Positions 7,931 to 14,887 of a stretch of DNA of 17,588 nucleotides are shown here, in pieces (the stretch's first letter is position 1; every line of letters starts with the position of its first letter). Source of the DNA: Lachnospiraceae bacterium (GTDB taxonomy: Bacteria > Bacillota > Clostridia > Lachnospirales > Lachnospiraceae); assembly GCA_021199395.1 (NCBI GenBank), contig JAJQIE010000050.1, positions 1 through 17,588 on the forward strand. The letters run 5' to 3'. The position numbers were made by a program, and so were the translations under genes. Under the pieces are notes generated by a model. The model did not search any database. It saw only the letters and a program-made list of their open reading frames with translations, and was not told the DNA's origin.

Positions 7931-7960
7931 TTGACCGCATGACCTCTTCTGTGGTAAGAT
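7931..7960 (+). promoter_or_regulatory. Promoter of the phosphatase-cbiD gene
   Basis: TTGACC (7931-7936), an 18-nt spacer and TAAGAT (7955-7960) lie 30 bp before the start codon at 7991. The expected leader is only about 25 nt, containing AGGAGG (7975-7980). That leaves no room for a cobalamin riboswitch on this transcript. Confidence 0.6.
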
Positions 7961-7990
7961 AAGGCATATTGAACAGGAGGCGGGCGGATA

Positions 7991-9877
7991 ATGAATATCT
8001 ATCTGATTCGGCATGGAAGCACAGAAGGCAATCTGGAGCATCGGTATGTAGGGATTACGGATGAAGCGCTGACAGAGAAGGCGAAGCGTCGGCTGGAGGA
8101 AAACCGGGAGCTTTATCCTGAGCCGGACCGTGTATTTGCCAGTCCGTTAAAAAGATGCGTGCAGACCGCAAATATTCTGTTTCCGGAAGCAGAGGTTTGC
8201 CTGCTGCCGGATCTGCGTGAATGCGGTTTTGGCGAGTTTGAGTATAAAAATTACGAGGAATTGCAGGGAGACGCCCGCTACCAGGCGTGGATTGACAGCG
8301 GCGGGACTCTTGCGTTTCCGGGCGGAGAGAGCAGAGCGGATTTCGAAGAGAGATGCTGCTCTGCTTTTTATGAGGGCTGTGCTGCGGCGGGACGAACCGG
8401 TGCCGAAAGCGCAGCTTTTGTAGTGCACGGGGGAACCATTATGGCAATTCTCGAACGCTGTTCGGAACCACATCGCGATTATTTTGAGTGGCAGGTCGGC
8501 AATGCGGAGGGATTTTCCTGTGAGGCGGAACAGAAAGCGTCACAGCTGCTGCTGAAAAACATTCGTCCGCTTCCGCAGACTCCCGGATTGACGGGGATAG
8601 AAGAGCAGTTTGTCATGAAGAAGAATAAAAAGCTTCGATGTGGCTATACCACCGGAAGCTGTGCGGCCGCGGCGGCGAAGGCGGCGACCGAGATGCTGCT
8701 TTCCGGACGAATCTGCTATCGCGCGGATCTGCTGACGCCCAAGGGCATCCGTCTGCACCTTCCGGTAGAGGAGCAGGAGATTGCGGATTGCCAGGCGTCC
8801 TGTGCGGTAAAAAAATATGGCGGGGATGACCCGGACGCGACCAATGGGATTCTCGTATATGCGCGTGCGGAATATCTGACGGAATCCGAAACCGGGAAAA
8901 TCCGCGTTTTGGTTGACGGAGGCGTCGGGGTCGGCCGCGTGACGAAGCCCGGTCTGGAGCAGGAGGTCGGCGCGGCGGCGATTAATCGGGTTCCGCGCGA
9001 GATGATTACGAAAGAGGTGGAGCGCATATGCGAGCTTTATGAGTATCCTGGGAGGATAAAAATTACCATTTCCGTGCCGGATGGTGTGGAGATTGCGAAA
9101 CGGACCTTTAATCCGCACCTGGGGATTCAGGGCGGCATTTCGATCCTGGGAACGAGCGGGATTGTAGTTCCGATGAGTGAGGATGCGCTGATCGCAAGCA
9201 TTCGGGTCGAGATGAAACAGAAAATCGCGGGCGGTGAGCAGTATCTGCTGATTACACCCGGCAATTATGGAGCGGATTTCATCCGGCGTCAGGATCTGCC
9301 GTATGCTGCGGGTGGACGTAATGAGCGTGCTGCAGCGCATAGTGGGTATGCAGCAGAGCTTCCATGTGCTTCTGGCGATTATGATGAAGCGAGTGAGACA
9401 CAGATGGAGCGGAAAGATCGTAGCCGTGCGCTGGATGCGGAACACTCTATGAAATGCAGCAATTATGTCGGGGAGACTTTAGATATCGCGGAGGAGCTCG
9501 GCGCCAGGGGCATTTTGTTTGTCGCGCATATCGGAAAATTTATCAAGGTTTCCGGCGGTATTATGAACACACATTCGGCGCACGCGGATTGCCGCGCTGA
9601 GCTGATGGCGGCGCAGGCGATGCGCGCTGGGATTCCCCCTGAAATTGCGGGAGAGCTTCTGGATACCAATACAACGGAAGAAGCAGTCGGAATCCTGATC
9701 CGGACTGGCTGGCTGAAACCGGTGATGGAGCAGGTGACGGAGCGCGTGAAATATCATCTGCAAAAACACTGCAGGGGCGCAATTGAGACAGAAGCGATTA
9801 TCTACTCAAACCAGTACGGCTATCTGGGTGAAACGGATGGCGCGGATGAAATGATTAAAAAGATAGCCGCACAGTAA
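7991..9877 (+). CDS. cbiD: Fused histidine phosphatase (CobC-like) - cobalt-precorrin-5B C1-methyltransferase (CbiD)
   Basis: One 628-aa frame carries two cobalamin-synthesis-type domains. Residues 1 to about 200 are a histidine phosphatase of the alpha-ribazole-phosphatase type: LIRHGST with catalytic His8, SPLKRCVQTA, and the second catalytic His146 in VVHGGT. Residues from Met209 onward are CbiD, the SAM-dependent C1 methylase of the anaerobic (early cobalt) pathway: LRCGYTTGSCAAAAAKAA, DGGVGVGRVTKPGL, LGIQGGISILGTSGIV, LITPGNYGADF and KCSNYVGETLD. Between the last two motifs there is a hydrophilic stretch of about 50 residues (434-486), where relatives have a short connection, so the CbiD part is about 420 aa instead of 360-380. 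An internal ATG at 8615 opens the CbiD part but lacks a clear ribosome site, so a fusion is favoured over two genes. No other cobalamin gene is in the window. The alpha-ribazole specificity of the phosphatase is inferred from the fusion. Confidence 0.88.
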   Translation: MNIYLIRHGSTEGNLEHRYVGITDEALTEKAKRRLEENRELYPEPDRVFASPLKRCVQTANILFPEAEVCLLPDLRECGFGEFEYKNYEELQGDARYQAWIDSGGTLAFPGGESRADFEERCCSAFYEGCAAAGRTGAESAAFVVHGGTIMAILERCSEPHRDYFEWQVGNAEGFSCEAEQKASQLLLKNIRPLPQTPGLTGIEEQFVMKKNKKLRCGYTTGSCAAAAAKAATEMLLSGRICYRADLLTPKGIRLHLPVEEQEIADCQASCAVKKYGGDDPDATNGILVYARAEYLTESETGKIRVLVDGGVGVGRVTKPGLEQEVGAAAINRVPREMITKEVERICELYEYPGRIKITISVPDGVEIAKRTFNPHLGIQGGISILGTSGIVVPMSEDALIASIRVEMKQKIAGGEQYLLITPGNYGADFIRRQDLPYAAGGRNERAAAHSGYAAELPCASGDYDEASETQMERKDRSRALDAEHSMKCSNYVGETLDIAEELGARGILFVAHIGKFIKVSGGIMNTHSAHADCRAELMAAQAMRAGIPPEIAGELLDTNTTEEAVGILIRTGWLKPVMEQVTERVKYHLQKHCRGAIETEAIIYSNQYGYLGETDGADEMIKKIAAQ

Positions 9878-9904
9878 ATGTCAGCCTGTTTCGCTGATGT
9901 GACG

Positions 9905-9936
9905 CTCTGACCTGTTCTCAATCTGTCAGAGATCTT
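9905..9936. terminator. Possible bidirectional terminator between convergent genes
   Basis: CTCTGAC (9905-9911) and GTCAGAG (9925-9931) form a 7-bp stem with a 13-nt loop, followed by ATCTTT on the plus strand. It lies in the 58-bp gap between cbiD and the convergent patatin gene. The T tract is short, so the assignment is tentative. Confidence 0.35.
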
Positions 9937-10784
9937 TAGTCTGTCAGATATTTCTTTAGTTCTGTCATTCGTTTTTCACCGTCATTCAGGGCAAGCTCAT
10001 AGACCTCCTGAAGTCTGGAGGGATCGCTTTCAATGCGGCCGATTTCAATTGGCGATGACGGACGGATGACGAAAGCCTGTCCGGCGGCTTCACAGGCTTT
10101 GAGCGCTTCAACCGAGCTGTTGTAGACGGTGTGGCGCTGCAAAAGCTGCCGCTGAAGGTTCGGGTATCTGCGGTAGCAAAGCCGGATCGGAACCGGGGAC
10201 ATCGGCGTTTTGCGGTAGGACAGGTCGCGGGTCAGAAACACAATTAATCGGTCGTAGCCGTTTCTGAGCATCCACTGGAATGGGATACTGTCCGAGATGC
10301 CCCCGTCCAGGTATTTTTTCCCTCCGATCGATACGGGCTTTGACACGAAGGGCATGGAAGCGGACGCGCGCAGCACATTCATCTGCCGGTACACGCTGCG
10401 AACGCGCACATAATTTGGCTTTCCGGTTTCCATGTCCGTGACTACCGCGTAAAATGGCACGGATTCAGCCGACGCTTTATAGGTCTCGTCGTCAAAAATA
10501 TCCAGCTCATAGGGAACATCATGGTAAGCATATTTCGTACTTATAATATTTCCCTCCTTTAAGAGGGGAAGGATTCCCATGTAGTGTTTGTCTGAATTGA
10601 AGCGTTTGTTATATCGGATCACGCGTCCCTTCTGCCCGGAGAGATAATTTACACCGAACAGCGCGCCCGCCGAGACGCCGATCGCACCATTGATCCCGAT
10701 CCCTTCATCCATCATAACATCAAGAATCCCGGCGGTATACATGCCGCGCATCGCGCCGCCTTCCAGTACAAGTCCTGTTTTCAT
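9936..10784 (-). CDS. Patatin-like phospholipase family protein
   Basis: This 282-aa serine lipid hydrolase is read on the minus strand. The start at 10784 (MKTGLVLEGG) is chosen because an AAAGGAG ribosome site lies just upstream and the family starts at this point; the open frame continues to 11105 but that part looks non-coding. The patatin motifs are all present: oxyanion loop GGAMRG (residues 9-14), nucleophile Ser38 in GVSAG, and the dyad partner Asp160 in DGGISD. It has no signal peptide or membrane segment, so it is probably cytoplasmic. It resembles the bacterial YjjU/RssA-like branch of patatins; the lipid substrate is unknown. It is transcribed alone, convergent with cbiD and divergent from the pseudouridine kinase gene. 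Confidence 0.9.
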   Translation of the reverse strand: MKTGLVLEGGAMRGMYTAGILDVMMDEGIGINGAIGVSAGALFGVNYLSGQKGRVIRYNKRFNSDKHYMGILPLLKEGNIISTKYAYHDVPYELDIFDDETYKASAESVPFYAVVTDMETGKPNYVRVRSVYRQMNVLRASASMPFVSKPVSIGGKKYLDGGISDSIPFQWMLRNGYDRLIVFLTRDLSYRKTPMSPVPIRLCYRRYPNLQRQLLQRHTVYNSSVEALKACEAAGQAFVIRPSSPIEIGRIESDPSRLQEVYELALNDGEKRMTELKKYLTD

Positions 10785-10869
10785 ACCTTCACACTCCTTT
10801 GATTCCCGCGAAGCAGCGAATCCTGTCGGCAAACTTACGGGGAAACCATCGATAAAAACGGTTTTTCTA

Positions 10870-10898
10870 ATATTAACACGATTGTCAAATCCTGTAAA
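10870..10898 (-). promoter_or_regulatory. Promoter of the patatin-like gene
   Basis: On the minus strand TTTACA (10898-10893), a 17-nt spacer and TAATAT (10875-10870) form a good sigma-A-like promoter about 86 bp before the start codon. A TTGACA also occurs inside the spacer but has no -10 at proper distance. Confidence 0.55.
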
Positions 10899-10908
10899 CC
10901 ACAGGATT
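10888..10908. promoter_or_regulatory. Dyad over the -35 box of the patatin promoter
   Basis: AATCCTGT (10888-10895) and ACAGGATT (10901-10908) are perfect inverted repeats separated by 5 nt and cover the -35 box of the minus-strand promoter. The position is that of a repressor operator. The regulator is not identifiable here. Confidence 0.45.
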
Positions 10909-10946
10909 GATGGTGTCAGGGGCAGAAGTATTCGAGTAGAATTATC

Positions 10947-10975
10947 TTGACAGAGCGTGCAAATCTTTTTATTAT
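10947..10975 (+). promoter_or_regulatory. Promoter of the pseudouridine kinase gene
   Basis: TTGACA (10947-10952), a 17-nt spacer and TATTAT (10970-10975) form a near-consensus sigma-A promoter. Transcription from about 10982 would give a leader of about 155 nt. A second TATAAT at 11110-11115 has no matching -35 box and is only a weak alternative. Confidence 0.6.
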
Positions 10976-10994
10976 TTGGTGGGTAACGAATTAG

Positions 10995-11101
10995 CTGCAT
11001 TGAGATTTTGATGAGACGACGAACCTGGCAGCCCATCGCAATTGCATGTGCATTCTGCAGGCTTTTTCGACGGGAGCACGACGCGAAAGCCTCAGCGCAG
11101 C
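10995..11101. repeat. Imperfect palindrome in the leader of the pseudouridine kinase gene
   Basis: GCTGCATTGAG (10995-11005) and CTCAGCGCAGC (11091-11101) are near complements (9 of 11). Inside, AGGCTTTTTCG (11059-11069) pairs with CGAAAGCCT (11084-11092). There is no T tract after the hairpin. This fills most of the 352-bp gap between the divergent genes. It may be a third palindromic repeat or a structured mRNA leader. No gene is visible in the gap. Confidence 0.4.
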
Positions 11102-11136
11102 ACATTTATTATAATTTTGTGTGGGAATGAAGAATA

Positions 11137-12168
11137 ATGGCAAAAGAAATAATGGCGGAGAAGAATCCGGAATACAGGAAAAATGTAAAAATCGCAAACA
11201 GGACAGGTGAGGACGGGAGGGATGCTGAGCATACCAGGGACATGACACGCAAAAAGGGCAGAATCATGGTGGTCGGCGCTGTGAACATGGATATCTGTGG
11301 GAAGCCTTACGATCCGCTGGTCGGTGCGGATTCCAATCCGGGGACGGTATCCCTGTCGATGGGCGGGGTGGGGCGTAATATAGCGCATAATCTCAGACTT
11401 CTGGAACAGCCGGTATCCTTGATCACTGTTTTTGGGGACGATACGAACGGAGAGGTGATTCGCAGCAGTCTGAAAGCGCTTGAAATTGATCTGAGCGGTT
11501 CCGTGACGGTGCCGGGGGCATCCACTTCGAGCTATCTTTTTATTACGGACGAAAAGGGAGAGATGCAGCTGGCAGTTTCTGATATGAATATTTGTGAGAA
11601 AATAACGCCGCAGCTTCTGGCCGGGAGGCTGGATCAGATCAATGATGCGGTTCTGTGTGTAGCTGACGCGAATCTTCCAGAGGAGTCGATTGAATTTCTT
11701 GCTGAAAATCTGTCGGTTCCGCTGTTTGCGGATCCGGTATCCACCGCAAAAATGTACAAGCTTAAACGGGTATTGGGACGCATACATACATTCAAACCGA
11801 ACCGGCTTGAGGCGGAAATGCTGACGGGCATACCGATTGTCGATGAGAATTCGCTAAGGCTGGCTGCGGCTGCTTTGCTGGATACCGGTATGCAGCGCGT
11901 GTTTATTTCACTTGGCGCGGATGGCGTTTTCTGTGCGGATCATTCACAGATGCTGCTTCTTCCCGGTATCTGCGCCAGAGTGCGAAGTACAACCGGAGGA
12001 GGAGACTGTTTTATGGCCGGACTTGCCTACGCGTATCGCGAAGGACTTTCTCTGGAGGACTCCGCGCATCTGGCGCTGGCAGCGGGAGCAATCTGTACAG
12101 AAGGGGAGCATACGATTAATGAAGCGCTGTCCCTTCGCGCGTTGTATGAGCGGGCAGGGATCTCATAG
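11137..12168 (+). CDS. psuK: PfkB-family carbohydrate kinase, probable pseudouridine kinase
   Basis: The open frame gives 343 aa. The PfkB fold is clear from MVVGAVNMDI near residue 47, the sugar-binding loop GGVGRNIAHNL (76-86, the form usual in pseudouridine kinases), FKPNRLEAEML, and the catalytic TGGGDCFMAG with Asp290. The inferred reaction is ATP plus pseudouridine to pseudouridine 5'-phosphate. The assignment rests on the loop sequence and on psuG lying directly downstream. The first 35 residues are highly charged and absent from typical relatives, so the in-frame ATG at 11242 (MTRKKGRIMVVG, 308 aa) may be the real start; ribosome sites are weak for both. Ribokinase or another PfkB nucleoside kinase is the main alternative. 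Confidence 0.82.
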   Translation: MAKEIMAEKNPEYRKNVKIANRTGEDGRDAEHTRDMTRKKGRIMVVGAVNMDICGKPYDPLVGADSNPGTVSLSMGGVGRNIAHNLRLLEQPVSLITVFGDDTNGEVIRSSLKALEIDLSGSVTVPGASTSSYLFITDEKGEMQLAVSDMNICEKITPQLLAGRLDQINDAVLCVADANLPEESIEFLAENLSVPLFADPVSTAKMYKLKRVLGRIHTFKPNRLEAEMLTGIPIVDENSLRLAAAALLDTGMQRVFISLGADGVFCADHSQMLLLPGICARVRSTTGGGDCFMAGLAYAYREGLSLEDSAHLALAAGAICTEGEHTINEALSLRALYERAGIS

Positions 12169-12183
12169 TTACCATTCACGGCG

Positions 12184-12206
12184 AGCCTGACACCCGCTGT
12201 CAGGCT
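12184..12206 (+). terminator. Stem-loop after the pseudouridine kinase gene
   Basis: AGCCTGACA (12184-12192) and TGTCAGGCT (12198-12206) form a perfect 9-bp stem with a CCCGC loop, 15 bp after the stop codon. GCGTCAAAAT follows instead of a T run, so it may protect the mRNA end or terminate only weakly. Confidence 0.45.
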
Positions 12207-12248
12207 GCGTCAAAATACATCTTATAGAATCAGCGGGGAATAAAAATC

Positions 12249-12277
12249 TTGACAAACCCGTGTCGGTTAGCTAAGAT
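12249..12277 (+). promoter_or_regulatory. Promoter of psuG
   Basis: TTGACA (12249-12254), 17 nt, TAAGAT (12272-12277): a near-consensus sigma-A promoter. Transcription should start near 12284, leaving a leader of about 205 nt before the psuG start at 12489. Confidence 0.65.
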
Positions 12278-12283
12278 ATCGGA

Positions 12284-12434
12284 GGATGCAGGCTGACTGC
12301 AGGAGCAGAGGCTGAGAAAAAGGGTGAATTTTTATTTCGGCTGAACAATGTGAGCCTGGAATATATTCGAATGAAAGAATGGAGTTTCGGACATCCGTCC
12401 TTTGTATATGCAGGTATACAGAGGACGGTTTTTC
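12284..12434 (+). ncRNA. Structured psuG leader, candidate attenuator or riboswitch
   Basis: The leader begins with GGATG (12284-12288), which can pair with CATCC (12392-12396) as a closing stem. Next inside, CAGGCT (12289-12294) pairs with AGCCTG (12353-12358). Within that lie a small hairpin CTGC-AGGA-GCAG (12297-12308) and a second arm (about 12310-12345). The closing stem ends at the foot of a strong intrinsic terminator (12395-12434), sharing two bases with it. This promoter, multi-stem domain, terminator, ribosome-site order is that of riboswitch or protein-dependent attenuators. I do not recognise a known class. Pairings were found by eye, and the mutual exclusion of closing stem and terminator is weak unless transcription starts a few bases earlier. 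Confidence 0.45.
12395..12434 (+). terminator. Intrinsic terminator upstream of psuG
   Basis: CCGTCCTTTGTATA (12395-12408) pairs with TATACAGAGGACGG (12415-12428) over 14 bp with one G-T wobble and a 6-nt loop, followed by TTTTT. It sits between the promoter and the ribosome site of psuG, so it should act as an attenuator. A second small hairpin (GTAAAACG with CGTTTAC, 12442-12464) follows, just before the ribosome site. Confidence 0.75.
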
Positions 12435-12488
12435 GAAAAAAGTAAAACGACGAACGCCGTTTACTATATATAACAGGAGGAATTGATT

Positions 12489-13409
12489 ATGGAACAGTTT
12501 AACAGATATCTGGATGTAGCGCCGGAGGTAAAGGAAGCTCTGGAGGCGGGCAGACCGGTGGTGGCGCTGGAGTCTACCATTATTTCACATGGCATGCCTT
12601 ATCCGCAGAATGTTGAGACAGCTCTTGCGGTGGAAAAGATTGTACGTGATAACGGCGCGGTTCCTGCGACGATTGCCATTCTTGGCGGACGCCTGAAGGT
12701 GGGCGTCAGTGCGGAGGAGATTGATTATCTTGGGAAAAAGGGGCTGGACGTCATCAAGGCCAGCCGCCGCGACGTACCTGTCCTGATAGCAAAAAAGGAG
12801 GACGGAGCCGCAACCGTGGCGACAACGATGCTGATTGCGGCTATGGCTGGTGTGAAGGTCTTTGCCACTGGTGGTATCGGCGGCGTTCACAGGGGAGCGG
12901 AGACGACTATGGATATTTCCGCGGATCTGGAGGAGCTGGCGATGACGCCGGTTCTGGTCGTCTGCGCAGGTGCCAAGGCGATTCTGGATCTTGGCCTGAC
13001 GATGGAATATCTGGAGACTAAGGGCGTGCCGGTGATCGGCTACCAGACGGAAGAGCTTCCGGCATTCTATACCAGAAAGAGCGGTTTTTCTGTAGATTAC
13101 CGTCTCGATACCCCGGCGGAGATTGCGGCCGCGTGGTCTGTGAAGCTTGCCCTGGATATGAAGGGCGGCATGCTGGTGACGAACCCGATCCCGGAGGAAT
13201 ACTCTATGGACTGCAATTATATCAACAAATGCATCGATCAGGCGATTGAGGAGATGAAAGCTCTTGGGATCAAGGGGAAGCAGACGACCCCTTACCTTCT
13301 GGCAAAGGTAAAGGAGATCACCGGAGGCGAAAGCCTGGACGCAAATATTCAGCTCGTGTATAACAATGCAAAGCTGGCCTCTGAGATTGCATGTGAAATG
13401 TGTAAATAA
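12489..13409 (+). CDS. psuG: Pseudouridine-5'-phosphate glycosidase
   Basis: The 306-aa protein is close in length to E. coli PsuG (about 312 aa). The enzyme splits pseudouridine 5'-phosphate into uracil and ribose 5-phosphate (written reversibly) through a lysine adduct with the sugar. Conserved positions are visible with a constant offset of three from the E. coli numbering: Glu28 in ALESTIISHGMP, Lys90 in IKASRRD, Asp146 in TTMDISADL and Lys163 in VCAGAKAILDLG. The Gly-rich metal/phosphate region FATGGIGGVHRGAE is intact. The ATG at 12489 follows AGGAGG with 8-nt spacing; a TTG two codons earlier is too close. It is cytoplasmic and no signal sequence is present. It lies downstream of the kinase that supplies its substrate and upstream of a nucleoside-type importer. 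Confidence 0.96.
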   Translation: MEQFNRYLDVAPEVKEALEAGRPVVALESTIISHGMPYPQNVETALAVEKIVRDNGAVPATIAILGGRLKVGVSAEEIDYLGKKGLDVIKASRRDVPVLIAKKEDGAATVATTMLIAAMAGVKVFATGGIGGVHRGAETTMDISADLEELAMTPVLVVCAGAKAILDLGLTMEYLETKGVPVIGYQTEELPAFYTRKSGFSVDYRLDTPAEIAAAWSVKLALDMKGGMLVTNPIPEEYSMDCNYINKCIDQAIEEMKALGIKGKQTTPYLLAKVKEITGGESLDANIQLVYNNAKLASEIACEMCK

Positions 13410-13436
13410 TGCCTGTAAAAAAAGTGAAAAAAACAG

Positions 13437-13464
13437 TTCAAATTGTCGAAAAATATGTTATACT
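13437..13464 (+). promoter_or_regulatory. Promoter of the BMP binding-protein gene
   Basis: TATACT (13459-13464) is preceded by TGT (extended -10), with TTCAAA (13437-13442) 16 nt upstream as a modest -35. It lies about 95 bp before the start codon at 13558, so the importer can probably be made independently of psuG as well as by read-through. Confidence 0.5.
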
Positions 13465-13557
13465 GGACATATGTACGGAATGGGAGACTAAAAGGGGATA
13501 AGAATGATCCAGAGCCTGTGGCTTCAGGATAAAAAATCAAAAAGGAGAAAAAGAACT

Positions 13558-14697
13558 ATGAAGAAAAAATTTCTTGCACTCATGCTCTCTGCTGCTATGG
13601 TTGTTTCTTTCAGCGCGGTAACAGTACAGGCAGAGGAGAGTGACGCGGCGGTTTCCGCAGATGATATCGAAGATTCGATGACTTCTGACGACGGTACCTA
13701 TGAGATCGCGTTTGTCACAGATGTAGGTTCTCTGAAGGACAAGTCTTTCAATGAGGGAACATGGAACGGCGTCAAGGTATACGCTTATGAGAATGACCTT
13801 TCTTATAAGTATTATCAGCCGGCAAATGAGGATGAGGCTACAGATGACGACCGCTACGACGCTATGGCTGCCGCATGTGAGGCTGGAGCGAAGGTTGTAG
13901 TTTGCGCGGGATATCTTCAGGAGGCTGCTCTGACACAGGCCGCGATTGATTATCCGGATGTTCAGTTTGTATTCATTGACGGCTATACGCTTTCGAATGG
14001 CGACGATGTTCTGACAAATGTAGCGGGTATCAATTTCCAGGAAGAGCAGTGCGGTTACTTCGCAGGCTACGCAGTAGTTATGGAAGGCTTTACTGAGCTC
14101 GGATTCTCCGGCGGCGGCGGCGGAACAAACCCGGCATGCGGCCGTTATGGCTATGGCTTTGTTCAGGGCGCAAATGATGCGGCGGCAGAGCTTGGCATTA
14201 CCGTAAATATCAATTATTCCTGGCTGTATGGTTCCAGCTATCAGGCTTCTCCGGAGCTTCAGAGTATGATCAGCGGCTGGTATACCAATGGCACGGAGAT
14301 CGTGTTTGCGTGCGGCGGTTCCATGTTCCAGTCTATCGCTGCAGCTGCATCCGCAAATGACGGTTGTGTGGTCGGCGTTGACGTAGATCAGTCCAGCGAG
14401 TCTGATACAGTAGTTACCTCCGCTATGAAGGGTCTGGCTGAGGCTACCGAGTATGCGATTGGCGTATATTATGACGGCGAGTGGGATACCATCGGCGGAA
14501 CGACCACGACTCTTGGCGCTGCTGACGGCGCTGTAGGTCTTCCTATGGATACATGGTCGATGGAGAATTTTACTGTTGAGGATTATGAGACAATGCTTGC
14601 TTCTGTTGTAGACGGCACTCTTGTTGTAGACAATGACTATGAGAGCAATACTACGCTGGAAGGCTTTGAGAATGCTTCAGTGACGATCATCGAGTAA
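13558..14697 (+). CDS. BMP-family nucleoside ABC transporter substrate-binding protein
   Basis: This is a 379-aa secreted binding protein of the BMP (basic membrane protein, PnrA/BmpA-like) family, whose known members bind purine or other nucleosides for ABC import. AAGGAG precedes the ATG at 13558; the frame opens 54 bp earlier without such a site. The signal peptide is MKKKFLALMLSAAMVVSF... with a cleavage site VQA|EES after residue 25. The usual lipobox Cys of Gram-positive members is absent, so surface attachment is unclear. Family landmarks are AFVTDVGSLKDKSFNEGTW, KVVVCAGYLQEAAL, a Gly-rich GFSGGGGGTNP, and VVGVDVDQSSES near the second lobe. An acidic linker precedes the domain. The ATPase and permease genes follow. 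The nearby psuK-psuG pair makes pseudouridine a plausible ligand, but this is inference. Confidence 0.9.
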   Translation: MKKKFLALMLSAAMVVSFSAVTVQAEESDAAVSADDIEDSMTSDDGTYEIAFVTDVGSLKDKSFNEGTWNGVKVYAYENDLSYKYYQPANEDEATDDDRYDAMAAACEAGAKVVVCAGYLQEAALTQAAIDYPDVQFVFIDGYTLSNGDDVLTNVAGINFQEEQCGYFAGYAVVMEGFTELGFSGGGGGTNPACGRYGYGFVQGANDAAAELGITVNINYSWLYGSSYQASPELQSMISGWYTNGTEIVFACGGSMFQSIAAAASANDGCVVGVDVDQSSESDTVVTSAMKGLAEATEYAIGVYYDGEWDTIGGTTTTLGAADGAVGLPMDTWSMENFTVEDYETMLASVVDGTLVVDNDYESNTTLEGFENASVTIIE

Positions 14698-14757
14698 AAG
14701 TAAATGGAATCCAGTGTATGGAGCAGTTACAATGACAACTGAACTTACCTGGCTCTT

Positions 14758-14793
14758 GAGAGGGGAGGGCGCATCGGCACCCTCCTCTCTCTT
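14758..14793 (+). terminator. Strong hairpin between binding protein and ATPase
   Basis: GAGAGGGGAGGGCGC (14758-14772) and GCACCCTCCTCTCTC (14777-14791) pair around an ATCG loop, followed by a short TTT. It is 60 bp after the stop of the binding-protein gene and 95 bp before the ATPase start. Partial termination here would give the usual excess of binding protein over the rest of the transporter. Confidence 0.7.
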
Positions 14794-14887
14794 TGGAAAA
14801 ACGATAAAGGCATGGATGTGCGCAACGTACACCTTTGCTTTTACAGGGTGTGGAAGAAACAACATGTACGAAGGGAGGAAAGACACA

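Noticed and set aside
7716..7990. Cobalamin riboswitch before the cbiD fusion
   Set aside because: The predicted promoter leaves a leader of only about 25 nt, and no B12-box-like sequence was seen in the gap.
8540..9445. 301-codon open frame on the minus strand opposite cbiD
   Set aside because: The composition (rich in Arg, Ile, Pro) and lack of motifs mark it as a shadow of the CbiD coding strand.
10785..11105. N-terminal extension of the patatin-like protein to 11105
   Set aside because: A good ribosome site and the normal family start are at 10784, and the extension crosses its own promoter and a palindrome.
12284..12434. TPP riboswitch upstream of psuG, suggested by the GGCTGAGA string at about 12310
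   Set aside because: The other invariant parts of the TPP aptamer (the CTGATCTGGATAATGCCAGCG-like block and the ACCC partner) are missing, and the downstream gene has no link to thiamine.
14714..14887. Earlier in-frame start of the nucleoside ATPase
   Set aside because: The extra 58 codons run through a strong hairpin and do not resemble the family; the ATG at 14888 has the ribosome site.
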